From contig NZ_JADBEB010000001.1 of assembly GCF_014874095.1 (NCBI RefSeq), positions 9,651,931 to 9,715,930 on the forward strand: a DNA stretch of 64,000 nucleotides. The letters run 5' to 3'. Below are positions 25,292-33,652 of the stretch, one piece after another. Every line of letters starts with the position of its first letter. Position 1 is the stretch's first letter. The notes below the pieces were generated by a model. It was not told the origin of the DNA, did not search any database, and saw nothing but the letters and a program-made list of their open reading frames with translations. The position numbers and the translations under genes were made by a program. This DNA is from Plantactinospora soyae. GTDB taxonomy: Bacteria > Actinomycetota > Actinomycetes > Mycobacteriales > Micromonosporaceae.

Positions 25292-26542
25292 TCAGTTGGG
25301 GTTGCCCGCGTGGGTCAGGGTCTCCCAGGCCACGAAGAGGTAGTTCGTGCCCGCCGGTCGCTGCCGCTCGGTGAGCTGTTGGGTCCTGGACATCGCGATG
25401 CCGCGTCGGTTGTTCAGCGCGTTGAAGGCAACCTCCGTGACCGGACCGAGCCCCAGGGTCAGGCTGCCGCCGCAGAGCGAGGACGGCACGGCGTCGCCCA
25501 GTTCGTACTTCGCGTGGAAGCCCAGCGCGTGGCGCAGCCGGTCCTGGATCTCCGGGTAAATGTCCTGGCCCTGATGCCGGAGCGTCTCCGCGATGTGCGA
25601 GATCGCCGAGATGCCGTACCCGGTGTGGGTGAAGTCGCGGCACGTCTCCTGGGAGAGGCCGTCGGAGAACTGCTGCTGGCCGTGCCAGTACGACACCACC
25701 TCCGCCCGGGTGTCGATGCTGGTGCCGACCGGGCCGCGCGGGTACGCGCCGTCGGTGGTCAGGTAGAGGAAGGCCGGCAACCTGTCGCGGAACTTGGCCA
25801 CCGCCCGGTCGTAGACCGCCCGGTCCTCCAGGAACACCGAGATCCCGAGGGCGGCCTCCATCATGCTCAGTTCCCAGTTGCCGTTACTGGTCGCGTTGCC
25901 GTTGATGATCTCGGGCAGGTAGACGTCGCGCAGCATGCTGCCGAACCGGTTCACGCCGGTCGAGGACCAACCGCCGTACGTGTAGCGGATGATCTCCGCC
26001 GCCCGGGGCCAACTCGACGCGGCCCAGGCGGTCTGCAACGGCGCGTTGCTGTTGGTGTGGTCCCGGATCGTCGCCGACCAGGCGTCCATGATCTGGATGG
26101 CCTTCTCCGCGTACCGGCTGTCTCCGCCCACGTACCAGGCCAGCGCGAGGGTGTACGCGGCCAGCGCGTCCTGCCGTTCGTCCGTACAGCCGTTGTTGGG
26201 GTTCGAGTACGAGCCGCATTCCACAATGGCGCGCGGCTTCGGCGTACGGGACAGCGAGGCGAAGGCGCTCGCCATCATCTGGTCGTAGGCGCCCTTCCAG
26301 GGCTGTGCCCCGGCGTTCACCCGGGACCGGACGAAGTCGAGTTGTGGACGGCTGACCAGGACACCGGGGTGGGTGAACGTGGCGGGTGCGGCGATCCGCT
26401 GCTCCGCTGCCCCCGGTACGGATGGTGCGGCGGCGGCCGGGGTTCCGCCGGCACCGGCGTACGGGACGACGACGGTTGTCAGCAGCAGTGCGCCGAGGGC
26501 GACCACCCGGGACATCCTGACCTGGAGACGTGACCTGGACAC
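25292..26542 (-). CDS. Secreted alginate-lyase family protein
   Basis: A 416-residue protein with a signal peptide (hydrophobic VVALGALLLTTVVVPYAG, cleavage probably after GTPAAAA near residue 40). The mature part has an (alpha/alpha)-barrel alginate-lyase-like domain: FTHPGVLVSRPQLDFVRSRV, NSNAPLQTAWAASSWPRAAEIIRYT, NGNWELSMMEAALGI and YSNPNNGC. The NWELSMM segment with nearby His/Tyr is where PL5-like lyases place catalytic residues. It should beta-eliminate a uronic-acid polysaccharide; alginate itself is not assured. The GTG at 26542 has AGGAGG 6 nt upstream. An inverted repeat about 50 nt upstream suggests regulation by a sugar-responsive repressor. Confidence 0.88.
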   Translation of the reverse strand: MSRSRLQVRMSRVVALGALLLTTVVVPYAGAGGTPAAAAPSVPGAAEQRIAAPATFTHPGVLVSRPQLDFVRSRVNAGAQPWKGAYDQMMASAFASLSRTPKPRAIVECGSYSNPNNGCTDERQDALAAYTLALAWYVGGDSRYAEKAIQIMDAWSATIRDHTNSNAPLQTAWAASSWPRAAEIIRYTYGGWSSTGVNRFGSMLRDVYLPEIINGNATSNGNWELSMMEAALGISVFLEDRAVYDRAVAKFRDRLPAFLYLTTDGAYPRGPVGTSIDTRAEVVSYWHGQQQFSDGLSQETCRDFTHTGYGISAISHIAETLRHQGQDIYPEIQDRLRHALGFHAKYELGDAVPSSLCGGSLTLGLGPVTEVAFNALNNRRGIAMSRTQQLTERQRPAGTNYLFVAWETLTHAGNPN

Positions 26543-26592
26543 AGCGCTCCTCCTGCTCGGGGCATGGTGAGAGAGGTCGGCAAAAGCAACTC

Positions 26593-26609
26593 TTAGGAAG
26601 CTTTCCTAA
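26593..26609 (-). promoter_or_regulatory. Candidate operator of the alginate-lyase gene
   Basis: TTAGGAA-GCT-TTCCTAA is a perfect 7-bp inverted repeat with a 3-nt spacer, 51-67 nt upstream of the start codon and AT-rich against a GC-rich background. Its position fits a repressor or activator site over the promoter. The regulator is not encoded nearby. Confidence 0.6.
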
Positions 26610-26652
26610 CCAATAGGACCATCCAGATCGACTCCAGTCAACGCCCAGGGAC

Positions 26653-26706
26653 GTTAAGAAGGGGCCCGTCCTATACAAAAAGCGATAAGAAGGGGCCCTT
26701 CCTTAC
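26653..26706. repeat. Paired TAAGAAGGGGCCC element overlapping the degV stop
   Basis: Two copies of an imperfect palindrome share TAAGAAGGGGCCC followed by TCCT (26653-26676 and 26684-26706). They are separated by AAAAAGC. The right copy contains the degV stop codon (26703-26705). Each can fold with 8-9 bp. It may act as the degV terminator and as a boundary before the alginate-lyase promoter. Confidence 0.7.
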
Positions 26707-27548
26707 ACCCGGTGCACGACGACGCAGGCCAAACCGGGACCGGCGTGCGCGGCGACCACGGCGCCGGCCTCGGTGACGTACGAGGCACGCAGCCGGGAGC
26801 CGAGCCGCGCGTGCAGCGCCTCGGCGAGCTCGGCCGTTCGTTGGGGTGCGGCGAGATGGTGCAGGCCGATCTCGACCTCGTCCTCCCCGGCCGCCTCGAC
26901 GGCGAGGTCGACCAGCCGGGCGAGCCCTCGACCGGAGGTACGCACCCGGTCCCGCAGCACGATGGCGCCGTCCAGGACGTGCAGGATCGGCTTCACCGAC
27001 AGGGCCGTCCCGAGCAGCGCCTCGGCGGCGTTGATCCGGCCGCCCCGACGCAGGAACTCCAGCGTGTCCACGTAGAAGAACGTGCTGGTCCGCCCGATGG
27101 CGTCGACCGCGGCCCGGCGTACCTCGGGCAGCCCGGCCCCCAGCGCGGCGGACGCGCCGGCGGCCAGTGCCGGAAAGCCGAGACCCATCCCGGTCGACCG
27201 GGCGTCGACGACGCTGACCCGCTCGCCCAGCTCCGTCGCGGCCAGCCGCGCCGCCTCCACGGTGCCGGACAGCTCCGCCGACAGGTGCACCGAGACCACC
27301 CCGGTGGCGCCGTCCGCGAGCAACTGCCGGTACGTCCGGGCGAACTGTTCGGGTGCCGGTCGGGAGGTGCTCACCGACACCCGCCGACCGCCCAGTGCCC
27401 AGGCGGCGTCCGCCGGGTGGACGTCGACGCCCTCCTGGCCCTGTACCCCGTCCAGTACGACGGCGAGCGGCACTACGGTGAGCCGGAACCGATCGACCAG
27501 CTCGGCCGGCAGGTAGGCGGTGGAGTCGGTGACGACCGCGACGGGCAT
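26703..27548 (-). CDS. DegV family fatty-acid-binding protein
   Basis: A 281-residue DegV/FakB-type protein. It has VAVVTDSTAYLP at the N-terminus, VSTSRPAPEQF, VSVHLSAELSGT and the FYVDTLEFLRRGGRI motif. FakB proteins hold a fatty acid so that FakA can phosphorylate it for phospholipid synthesis. No fakA is adjacent, so the partner would be elsewhere. The ATG at 27548 was chosen because the beta-strand and TDST motif follow at once; an upstream in-frame extension is not conserved-looking. The stop lies inside a palindromic repeat. Confidence 0.92.
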   Translation of the reverse strand: MPVAVVTDSTAYLPAELVDRFRLTVVPLAVVLDGVQGQEGVDVHPADAAWALGGRRVSVSTSRPAPEQFARTYRQLLADGATGVVSVHLSAELSGTVEAARLAATELGERVSVVDARSTGMGLGFPALAAGASAALGAGLPEVRRAAVDAIGRTSTFFYVDTLEFLRRGGRINAAEALLGTALSVKPILHVLDGAIVLRDRVRTSGRGLARLVDLAVEAAGEDEVEIGLHHLAAPQRTAELAEALHARLGSRLRASYVTEAGAVVAAHAGPGLACVVVHRV

Positions 27549-27633
27549 GCCGGCACGGTAGCCGATCACCGGCGGAAACGAGACCGTCGGACGCCCGGGG
27601 TCACGGATGACGACACCGAACGACCGGATCGTG

Positions 27634-27735
27634 CCCCGAACCAGCCGATTCACTGCGTCCGGCATCGCCCCGAACCAGCCGATTCACTGCGTCCGGCATC
27701 GCCCCGAACCAGCCGGATCGCTGCGGCCGGCACCG
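27634..27735. repeat. 34-bp tandem repeat, 3 units
   Basis: Units begin at 27634, 27668 and 27702, each starting CCCCGAACCAGCCG. The first two copies are identical over 34 bp and the third is degenerate (GGATCGCTGCGGCCGG in its middle). It fills the gap between the histidine phosphatase stop and the degV start. Confidence 0.92.
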
Positions 27736-27777
27736 GCGGCCCGAGCCAGCCGGGGCGCCGAGTCTGGACGACAGGCG

Positions 27778-28407
27778 TCAGATGGCGGCGGGTGGCGGAC
27801 CCTGGGCGATCAGCCCGACGTTGTGTCCACGCAGCTGCCAGCCGCGTACGTCGTCGTGTCGCAGCTCGGTCCAGTGACAGTTGTTCAGCGACCCGACGGC
27901 GCGCAGCACCGTCGAGTCCCAGCCGAGCAGATAGCCGCAGCCCTGCCGGGCACCGCCGCCATGGGCCGCCACCACGATCGTGCCGCCCGGCACAGCGTCG
28001 GCGGCCTGCTGGAGCGCCGTGCCGACCCGCTTGCCGAGTTCGTCGAGGCTCTCCACCTCGGCGCCGGGATCCGGCTCACCGGCCCGCCAGCGGGCGTGCT
28101 CGGCGGGAAACCGCTGCGCCACCTCGGCCATGCTCAGGCCCTGCCACTGCCCGTAGTAACGCTCCCGCAGCCGGGGATCGGTCCGGATCGGCAGCCCGGT
28201 CAGCGCGACCAGGGCCGCGGCGGTGTCGGCGGCCCGGCGCAGGTCACTGGCGACGATCGCGTCGGGGCGTAGCGCGGCGAGCAACGGCGCGGCACTGGCG
28301 GCCTGCTCCCGGCCGAGGTCGTTCAGTGGTACGTCGAGCTGTCCCTGCACCCGGTTGACGACATTCCAGTCGGTGTTGCCGTGCCGCCAGACGATCAGCC
28401 GGGTCAT
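27778..28407 (-). CDS. Histidine phosphatase (phosphoglycerate mutase-like) family protein
   Basis: A 209-residue protein with the catalytic RHGNTDWN at residues 7-14, the general acid region ERYYGQWQG and the second catalytic His in VVAAHGGGARQ. This is the GpmB-like cofactor-independent phosphatase group. In actinobacteria the gene next to rsfS is often a glucosyl-3-phosphoglycerate or generic phosphatase, so the substrate is left open. The ATG at 28407 overlaps the rsfS stop (ATGA), showing coupling to rsfS-nadD. Confidence 0.92.
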   Translation of the reverse strand: MTRLIVWRHGNTDWNVVNRVQGQLDVPLNDLGREQAASAAPLLAALRPDAIVASDLRRAADTAAALVALTGLPIRTDPRLRERYYGQWQGLSMAEVAQRFPAEHARWRAGEPDPGAEVESLDELGKRVGTALQQAADAVPGGTIVVAAHGGGARQGCGYLLGWDSTVLRAVGSLNNCHWTELRHDDVRGWQLRGHNVGLIAQGPPPAAI

Positions 28408-28805
28408 TCGGCGATGCCCGCCTCGGCTTCCACCAGGTCCCGGTCCACGAACGGAATCGTCGGGCAGTCCTTCCACAGCCGGTCCAGCGAGTAGAACTCG
28501 CGCTCCTCGGTGTGTTGGACGTGGACCACCAGGTCGATGTAGTCGAGCAGCACCCAGCGGCCCGCCCGCTCGCCCTCGCGACGGACCGGCTTCGCCTTCT
28601 CCGGCAGGCCGACCAGCGCCTCCTCGATCGCGTCGACGATCGCGATCACCTGGCGCTCGTTCGGTGCGGAGGCGAGCAGGAATACGTCGGTGATCACCAA
28701 CTGGTCCGCCACGTCGATGATGACGATGTCCTGCGCCTTCTTGTCGGCGGCGGCCTGCGCGGCGACCGTTGCCAGCTCGCGGGCGCTGTCGGAAGCTGTC
28801 ACCAT
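28404..28805 (-). CDS. rsfS: Ribosomal silencing factor RsfS
   Basis: A 133-residue RsfS/Iojap protein. It has AADKKAQDIVIIDVADQLVITDVFLLASAPNERQ and the C-terminal GRWVLLDYIDLVVHVQHTEEREFYSLDRLW. It binds L14 on the 50S subunit and blocks subunit joining during starvation. Two adjacent starts exist: ATG 28805 and GTG 28802. AAGGAG is 1 nt from the first and 4 nt from the second. It is part of a nadD-rsfS-phosphatase unit. Confidence 0.96.
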   Translation of the reverse strand: MVTASDSARELATVAAQAAADKKAQDIVIIDVADQLVITDVFLLASAPNERQVIAIVDAIEEALVGLPEKAKPVRREGERAGRWVLLDYIDLVVHVQHTEEREFYSLDRLWKDCPTIPFVDRDLVEAEAGIAE

Positions 28806-28902
28806 TCTCCTTCGATCAACCGTCGGACTCTACCTAGCCTCTCACACGGCGGTGCGGTACGGCCTGGCGGTTAAGGAACGGCGAGCACCAGACCGGGCGA
28901 AA

Positions 28903-29499
28903 TCACCCCTGATACAGCCGACGTTTGGCGATGTACTGCACCACACCGTCCGGCACGAGGTACCAGACCGGCTCCCCGGCGGCCACCCGGCGGCGGCAGT
29001 TGGTCGACGAGATGGCCATCGCCGGCACCTCCACCAGGCTCACCGTGTCGGCCGGGAGGTGCGCGGCGGAGAGTTCGAAACCGGGCCGGGTCACTCCGAT
29101 GAAGTGGGCCAGCTCGAACATCTGGTCGAGATCCTTCCAGGAGAGGATCTTCTCCAGGGCGTCGGCGCCGGTGATGAAGAACAACTGGACCTTCGGGCCG
29201 TACTCGGCATGCAGGTCACGAAGGGTGTCGACGGTGTACGTCGGGCCGCCCCGGTCGATGTCGGCCCGGCTGACCTGGAACCGTGGGTTCGAGGCGGTCG
29301 CGATGACGGTCATCAGGTAGCGGTCCTCGGCCGAACTCACCGGTTCGTCCGCCTTCTGCCAGGGCTGTCCGGTGGGCACGAAGACCACCTCGTCCAGGGC
29401 GAACCGGTCGGCCACCTCGCTCGCCGCGACAAGGTGCCCATGGTGGATCGGATCGAAGGTGCCCCCCATGATCCCAATCCGCCGGATGTCGTCCTCCAC
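28903..29499 (-). CDS. nadD: Nicotinate-nucleotide adenylyltransferase
   Basis: A 198-residue nucleotidyltransferase. [15 protein letters not shown] holds the (H/T)xGH motif at about residues 19-22, and [15 protein letters not shown] is the C-terminal ISSTxxR signature. It forms nicotinate adenine dinucleotide from NaMN and ATP in NAD synthesis. GTG 29499 gives [13 protein letters not shown]; the longer open frame upstream is unlikely. In most actinobacteria it follows obgE and proA. Here about 10.7 kb of other genes intervenes. Confidence 0.95.
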   Translation of the reverse strand: MEDDIRRIGIMGGTFDPIHHGHLVAASEVADRFALDEVVFVPTGQPWQKADEPVSSAEDRYLMTVIATASNPRFQVSRADIDRGGPTYTVDTLRDLHAEYGPKVQLFFITGADALEKILSWKDLDQMFELAHFIGVTRPGFELSAAHLPADTVSLVEVPAMAISSTNCRRRVAAGEPVWYLVPDGVVQYIAKRRLYQG

Positions 29500-29634
29500 A
29501 CCTTGATCGTAGGCCGGTCTCGCCTCCGGGTCCCCCGGGCATGAGCCAGATCGCATTTCCCCCAGCGGGTGGGAGTACACGTCCCCGCGCCCGGAACGAC
29601 CCCGCCGGGGGTGCCGCAATCCCGACCCGATCGG

Positions 29635-32190
29635 CTACCGGGCGGCGGACCGGGAGCGCAGCGCCCGGCCCAGATCATCGTCGGCGTCGGTGACCACCCG
29701 GCGCAGACCGGGCGGAATGTCCGCGCGGGCCAGCAGGGCAGCGGCCAGTTCCCGGGTCCGCCCGGCCACGGCGTAGCGGGGATAGCCGAGCCCGGCGACC
29801 TGGTCGGCCACCCACGGGGTACGGCGACGCGCCGCCTCCGGCATCTCGGCGAAGTACCGCTCCACATAGGAGGCGGTCAGCTCGGTCTGCTCGGGTTGCC
29901 AGAATCCGGCCGCGCTGGCCTCCAGCAGCCGGTTGGAAAGCGTCGTGTCGAGTGTGATGATCCGCCAGGCCCGGTCCTTGGCGGTCGGGTCGGGCAGCGC
30001 GGCCCGGCAGGTCGCCGCCCGCTCAGCCCCGCTGGCACTCGGGTCGACGGCCTGCTCGGCGGCGATCTCAGCCTCGCCGACGGCACCGAGTACGGCCAGC
30101 CGGCGCAGTACCGCCCAGCGCAGTTCGGCGTCGACCACCAGCCCGTCCGGAACGTTCTCGCCGGCCAGCCAGCCCGCCAGCGCGGTGGTGTCGACGGTGG
30201 CCCCGATCAGGCCCCGCGCGGCGGCGAGCTGGCGCGAGCCACCGGGCGGGGCCGCCGCCAGCAACCTCGCACAGGTGCCCGCCAACCGCTCCAGCGCGGC
30301 GGATCGGACGTCCGGGTCGAGGTAGCGGTCGAGCAGCGGACGGATCCGGTTCAACACCTCCTGCACCACGACCAGCTCCGGCTCGGCCGGCAGGGCCGCC
30401 ACGACCAGCGCCACCACGTCGGGGACCGGACGCTCGCCGTCGCCCACCGCGTCCAGCGCCTCGCTCCAGAGCAGCGCCCGGGCCAGCGGATCGGCCAGGC
30501 CGGGCAGGACCAGCGGTACGGCCTGCGCCGACCCGCCGTCCAGGCGTACCTTGGCGAAGGTCAGGTCCCCGTCGTTCGGTAGCAGCAGTCGGGCCGCCGG
30601 CTCGCCGGTCAACTGGTCGAGCACGGTCCGCCCACCGTCGACTGCCGGGTCGAGGTCCACCTCGATCCGGCGCCGCAATCGCGCCTGTGGCCGGGTACCA
30701 GCAGAACCGGGATCGCCGTCGGCGGTGTCGGCGAGGTCGTAGAGCCCGACACCGATCCGGTGCGGGCGCAGCAGCGGATTCCCCGACGGGGCGCTCTGCA
30801 CGATGGCGACCTCGGCGTAGTGCCCGTCCTCACGCAGCTGTATCTCGGCCCGCAGGGTGTTCGGTTGCGGCTGCCGCAGCCAGACCTCGGCCCAGCCGGT
30901 CAGGTCCCGACCGCTGCTCGCCGAGAGCGCCGCCAGCAGGTCGGCCAGGGTGGCGTTGCCGAACCGGTGGGCAGCGAAGTAGCCGCGCAGGCCGGCCAGG
31001 AACGCCTCGTCGCCGAGCCACGCGACGAGTTGGCGGAGCACCGAGGCACCCTTGGCGTACGAGATTCCGTCGAGGTTCGACAGCGCCTCGGCTGCGTCGG
31101 CCACCTCGGACGGCGCCACGGGATGGGTCGACGGGCGCTGGTCGGCGGCGTACCCCCAGGCCTTGCGGCGGAGCCCGAAGGTGGTCCACGCCCCGCCGAA
31201 CCGGGTCGCCTCGGCGGCCACCCGGGTCCCGAAGTACTCGGCGAACGACTCGTTCAGCCACAGGTCATCCCACCAGCGCAGGGTGACCAGGTCGCCGAAC
31301 CACATGTGCGCCATCTCGTGCGCGATGGTGGTGGCCCGTTTCTCCCGTTCGACGTCGGTGACCACGGACCGGTACAGGTGGTCGTCACGGAAGGTGACCA
31401 GGCCGGGGTTCTCCATCGCCCCCATGTTGAACTCCGGCACGAACGCCTGGTCGTACTTGCCGAACGGGTAACGCACGTCGAACAGGTCGTGCAGCCGGTC
31501 GAGGCACTGCCGGGTGACGGCGAAGATCTCGTCCGCGTCCCGGTCCAGTTGCTCGGCGAGCGAGCGGCGGCAGTAGAGGCCGAGGGGAATGCCGTCGTGC
31601 TCGCCACGCAGCACGTGGTACGGCCCGGCGATCAGCGACACGATGTAGGTGGCCAGTGGCGGGGTCGCCGCGAACTCCCACCTCCCCGGCGTCGGGGTGG
31701 CGGCGAGTTCCCCGTTGCCGGCCACAATCCAGTCCTCCGGCGCGACCACCGAGAGGGTCACCGGCGCCTTCAGATCGGGCTGGTCGAAGCAGGCGAAGAT
31801 CCGCTGGGCGTTGTCGATGGCCGACATCGCGTAGAGGTAGGTCTGCCCGTCGGCCGGGTCGACGAACCGGTGCAGCCCTTCCCCGGCGTTCGAGTACGCC
31901 ATCTCCGCCTCGACGACCAACTCGTTCTCGGCGAGCAGCCCGGTCAGGGCGAACTGGTTGTCGTCCAGCGCGGCCGGATCCAGTTTCGTGCCGTTGAGCC
32001 GTACGCCGAGGAGTTTGGCCGGCCTGACCTCGACGAACGTGGCGGCGCCCGGGGTGGCGGAACGGAACCGGATGCTGGTGATGGACCGGAACCCGGCCGC
32101 ACCACCGGTCAGATCCAATTCGACGTCGTACGACTCGACGGTGAGCAGTGCGGCGCGTTCCGTCGCAGCTACCCGGCTCAGGCTCGGCAT
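29635..32190 (-). CDS. pepN: Aminopeptidase N (M1 family)
   Basis: An 851-residue zinc metallopeptidase. The substrate-anchoring GAMEN is near residue 255, and the zinc site HEMAH-x18-E (HEMAHMWFG...LNESFAEY) near 290-314. The long helical ERAP1-like C-terminal domain ends VTDADDDLGRALR. It removes N-terminal residues from peptides in the cytoplasm; no signal peptide is present. Starts compete at GTG 32205, ATG 32196 and ATG 32190. I chose 32190 because AGGA lies 7 nt upstream. It is transcribed divergently from the DUF397 gene. Confidence 0.96.
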   Translation of the reverse strand: MPSLSRVAATERAALLTVESYDVELDLTGGAAGFRSITSIRFRSATPGAATFVEVRPAKLLGVRLNGTKLDPAALDDNQFALTGLLAENELVVEAEMAYSNAGEGLHRFVDPADGQTYLYAMSAIDNAQRIFACFDQPDLKAPVTLSVVAPEDWIVAGNGELAATPTPGRWEFAATPPLATYIVSLIAGPYHVLRGEHDGIPLGLYCRRSLAEQLDRDADEIFAVTRQCLDRLHDLFDVRYPFGKYDQAFVPEFNMGAMENPGLVTFRDDHLYRSVVTDVEREKRATTIAHEMAHMWFGDLVTLRWWDDLWLNESFAEYFGTRVAAEATRFGGAWTTFGLRRKAWGYAADQRPSTHPVAPSEVADAAEALSNLDGISYAKGASVLRQLVAWLGDEAFLAGLRGYFAAHRFGNATLADLLAALSASSGRDLTGWAEVWLRQPQPNTLRAEIQLREDGHYAEVAIVQSAPSGNPLLRPHRIGVGLYDLADTADGDPGSAGTRPQARLRRRIEVDLDPAVDGGRTVLDQLTGEPAARLLLPNDGDLTFAKVRLDGGSAQAVPLVLPGLADPLARALLWSEALDAVGDGERPVPDVVALVVAALPAEPELVVVQEVLNRIRPLLDRYLDPDVRSAALERLAGTCARLLAAAPPGGSRQLAAARGLIGATVDTTALAGWLAGENVPDGLVVDAELRWAVLRRLAVLGAVGEAEIAAEQAVDPSASGAERAATCRAALPDPTAKDRAWRIITLDTTLSNRLLEASAAGFWQPEQTELTASYVERYFAEMPEAARRRTPWVADQVAGLGYPRYAVAGRTRELAAALLARADIPPGLRRVVTDADDDLGRALRSRSAAR

Positions 32191-32261
32191 CCGCATATCC
32201 TGCACGATGGGTCCACGGACGGCTGGAGTCCGGGCCGAACCTGTGTATGGAGGAACCGAGG

Positions 32262-32480
32262 ATGGCGCAGCACCCCAAGGGCGATTTCGACCTTTCGCGC
32301 GCCGTGTGGCAACGGGCCGAGGGCGACGATTCGGAGGGCGCGGTGGAGATCGCGTTCGTCGACGACCTGATCGGCATGCGCAACTCCGCCGAGCCGGACG
32401 GGCCGGTGCTGGTCTTCACCCAGGCCGAGTGGGACGCCTTCGTGGCCGGGGCCCAGGACGGCGAGTTCGACCTCGACTGA
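32262..32480 (+). CDS. DUF397 domain-containing protein
   Basis: A 72-residue acidic protein. DLSRAVWQRAE, VEIAFVDDLIGMRNS and VLVFTQAEWDAFVAGAQDGEFD match DUF397. DUF397 proteins (BldB relatives) are nearly confined to actinomycetes and usually lie next to an XRE-type WhiJ-like regulator and may act as its antagonist. No such regulator is adjacent here, so this is an orphan copy. The ATG at 32262 has GGAGGAACCG 8 nt upstream; ATG 32247 is inside that Shine-Dalgarno. Confidence 0.88.
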   Translation: MAQHPKGDFDLSRAVWQRAEGDDSEGAVEIAFVDDLIGMRNSAEPDGPVLVFTQAEWDAFVAGAQDGEFDLD

Positions 32481-32583
32481 CTGACCCGCCCACCCTGCCG
32501 GCCGCCGACCGCTCCCCCGCCGAGGGGCGGTGGCGGTCCCTGGGCAGTACACCTGGAGCGTGTTGGGACGGTCGACCGGCTGT

Positions 32584-33453
32584 TCAGCGGATGTAGTCGC
32601 CGAGCAGGGCCGGGGTCAGTCCCGCCGTGTGGATGGCGGTCAGCGCGGCGATGAAGTCGTCGACGAACCGCTCCCGGAAGTGCATCAGGATGATGTCCCC
32701 GGCCCGCACCCCGGGGCCGTCCTGGTAGCGGACCTTGCCCTTGTCCACGGTCTCCTTCCAGAAGAACGCCGCCTTCATGCCGCAGTCCCGGCTCGCCCGC
32801 AGCGTGCTGGCGTCCTTGCTGCCGCCGGGCGGCCGGAACAGCACGGGGCGGCGGCCGTACCACTGCGCGAGCCGGTCGGCCGACCCGCAGATCTCCTGTC
32901 GCTGCGTCGCGTACGGCTTGCCCCGCAGCACCTGATGGGTCACGGTGTGCGCCTCGATGGCCACATTGTCCGGAAGGTCCCTGAAATAGTCGGGGTCGTC
33001 GTCGACGGCGTTGACGGTGAGGAAGAGCGTCACCGGCACCTGCGCGTCGAGGAGCAGTTGCCGGAACTCCGGCTTCTTGACCCAGCCGTCGTCGATGGTC
33101 AGGAACGCCACCGGCTGTGTGGTGGGGATGCGGCTGTACCAGCCCGCCTCCGGTCCGGCCGGTACGGTCACCGGCTCCGGCGGTGGCGCGGGCGGGAAGC
33201 GCGGCACCCTGGCCGCGTACGGGCCGGTCGGGGTGGGCACGTCCGGTGCGGCGGACGGGTCGGCGCCGGACGGCTGCGCCGGAGTGCCGCCCCGGCAGCC
33301 GGCCGGGCCGGCAAGGAGCGCCACCAACACCGTGACGACGACCAGCGGTACGCCGACGCGGAACGGCCGGTCACCGTGCCGGCCCGGGCCACCGTCCCCG
33401 CTGGTCGCGCGCCCCGCCGCCATCGCCGGGACACGAGTCTCGTTCACGCTCAC
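32584..33453 (-). CDS. Polysaccharide deacetylase family protein
   Basis: A 289-residue protein. A hydrophobic segment (VGVPLVVVTVLVALLAGPAGC, about 33-53) ends at a Cys, so it is a lipoprotein or a membrane anchor. A Pro-rich linker follows, then a NodB domain. The metal motifs are TIDDGW and HTVTH, with RPPGGS as motif 3. The catalytic base pair Asp-Asp in IDD is intact. It probably de-N-acetylates peptidoglycan or another surface glycan outside the membrane. It is divergent from rtcB. Confidence 0.9.
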   Translation of the reverse strand: MSVNETRVPAMAAGRATSGDGGPGRHGDRPFRVGVPLVVVTVLVALLAGPAGCRGGTPAQPSGADPSAAPDVPTPTGPYAARVPRFPPAPPPEPVTVPAGPEAGWYSRIPTTQPVAFLTIDDGWVKKPEFRQLLLDAQVPVTLFLTVNAVDDDPDYFRDLPDNVAIEAHTVTHQVLRGKPYATQRQEICGSADRLAQWYGRRPVLFRPPGGSKDASTLRASRDCGMKAAFFWKETVDKGKVRYQDGPGVRAGDIILMHFRERFVDDFIAALTAIHTAGLTPALLGDYIR

Positions 33454-33652
33454 CCGCCGACCCTAGCCCTGGCGGGCTTATCCGGTTGCCGCCCGCTCGA
33501 CCGGACATCTACCCTGATCTTGACCTCGCGGCTGCTGAACCGTCGAGCACCACAACCGGATATCGCGGGACCCGTCCCGCCCGCCCGCACGCGTCGACGC
33601 GCGTGTCGATGGCCCGCGTCCACCCCGCACAGCAGCTTCGAGAGGTTCCCCC

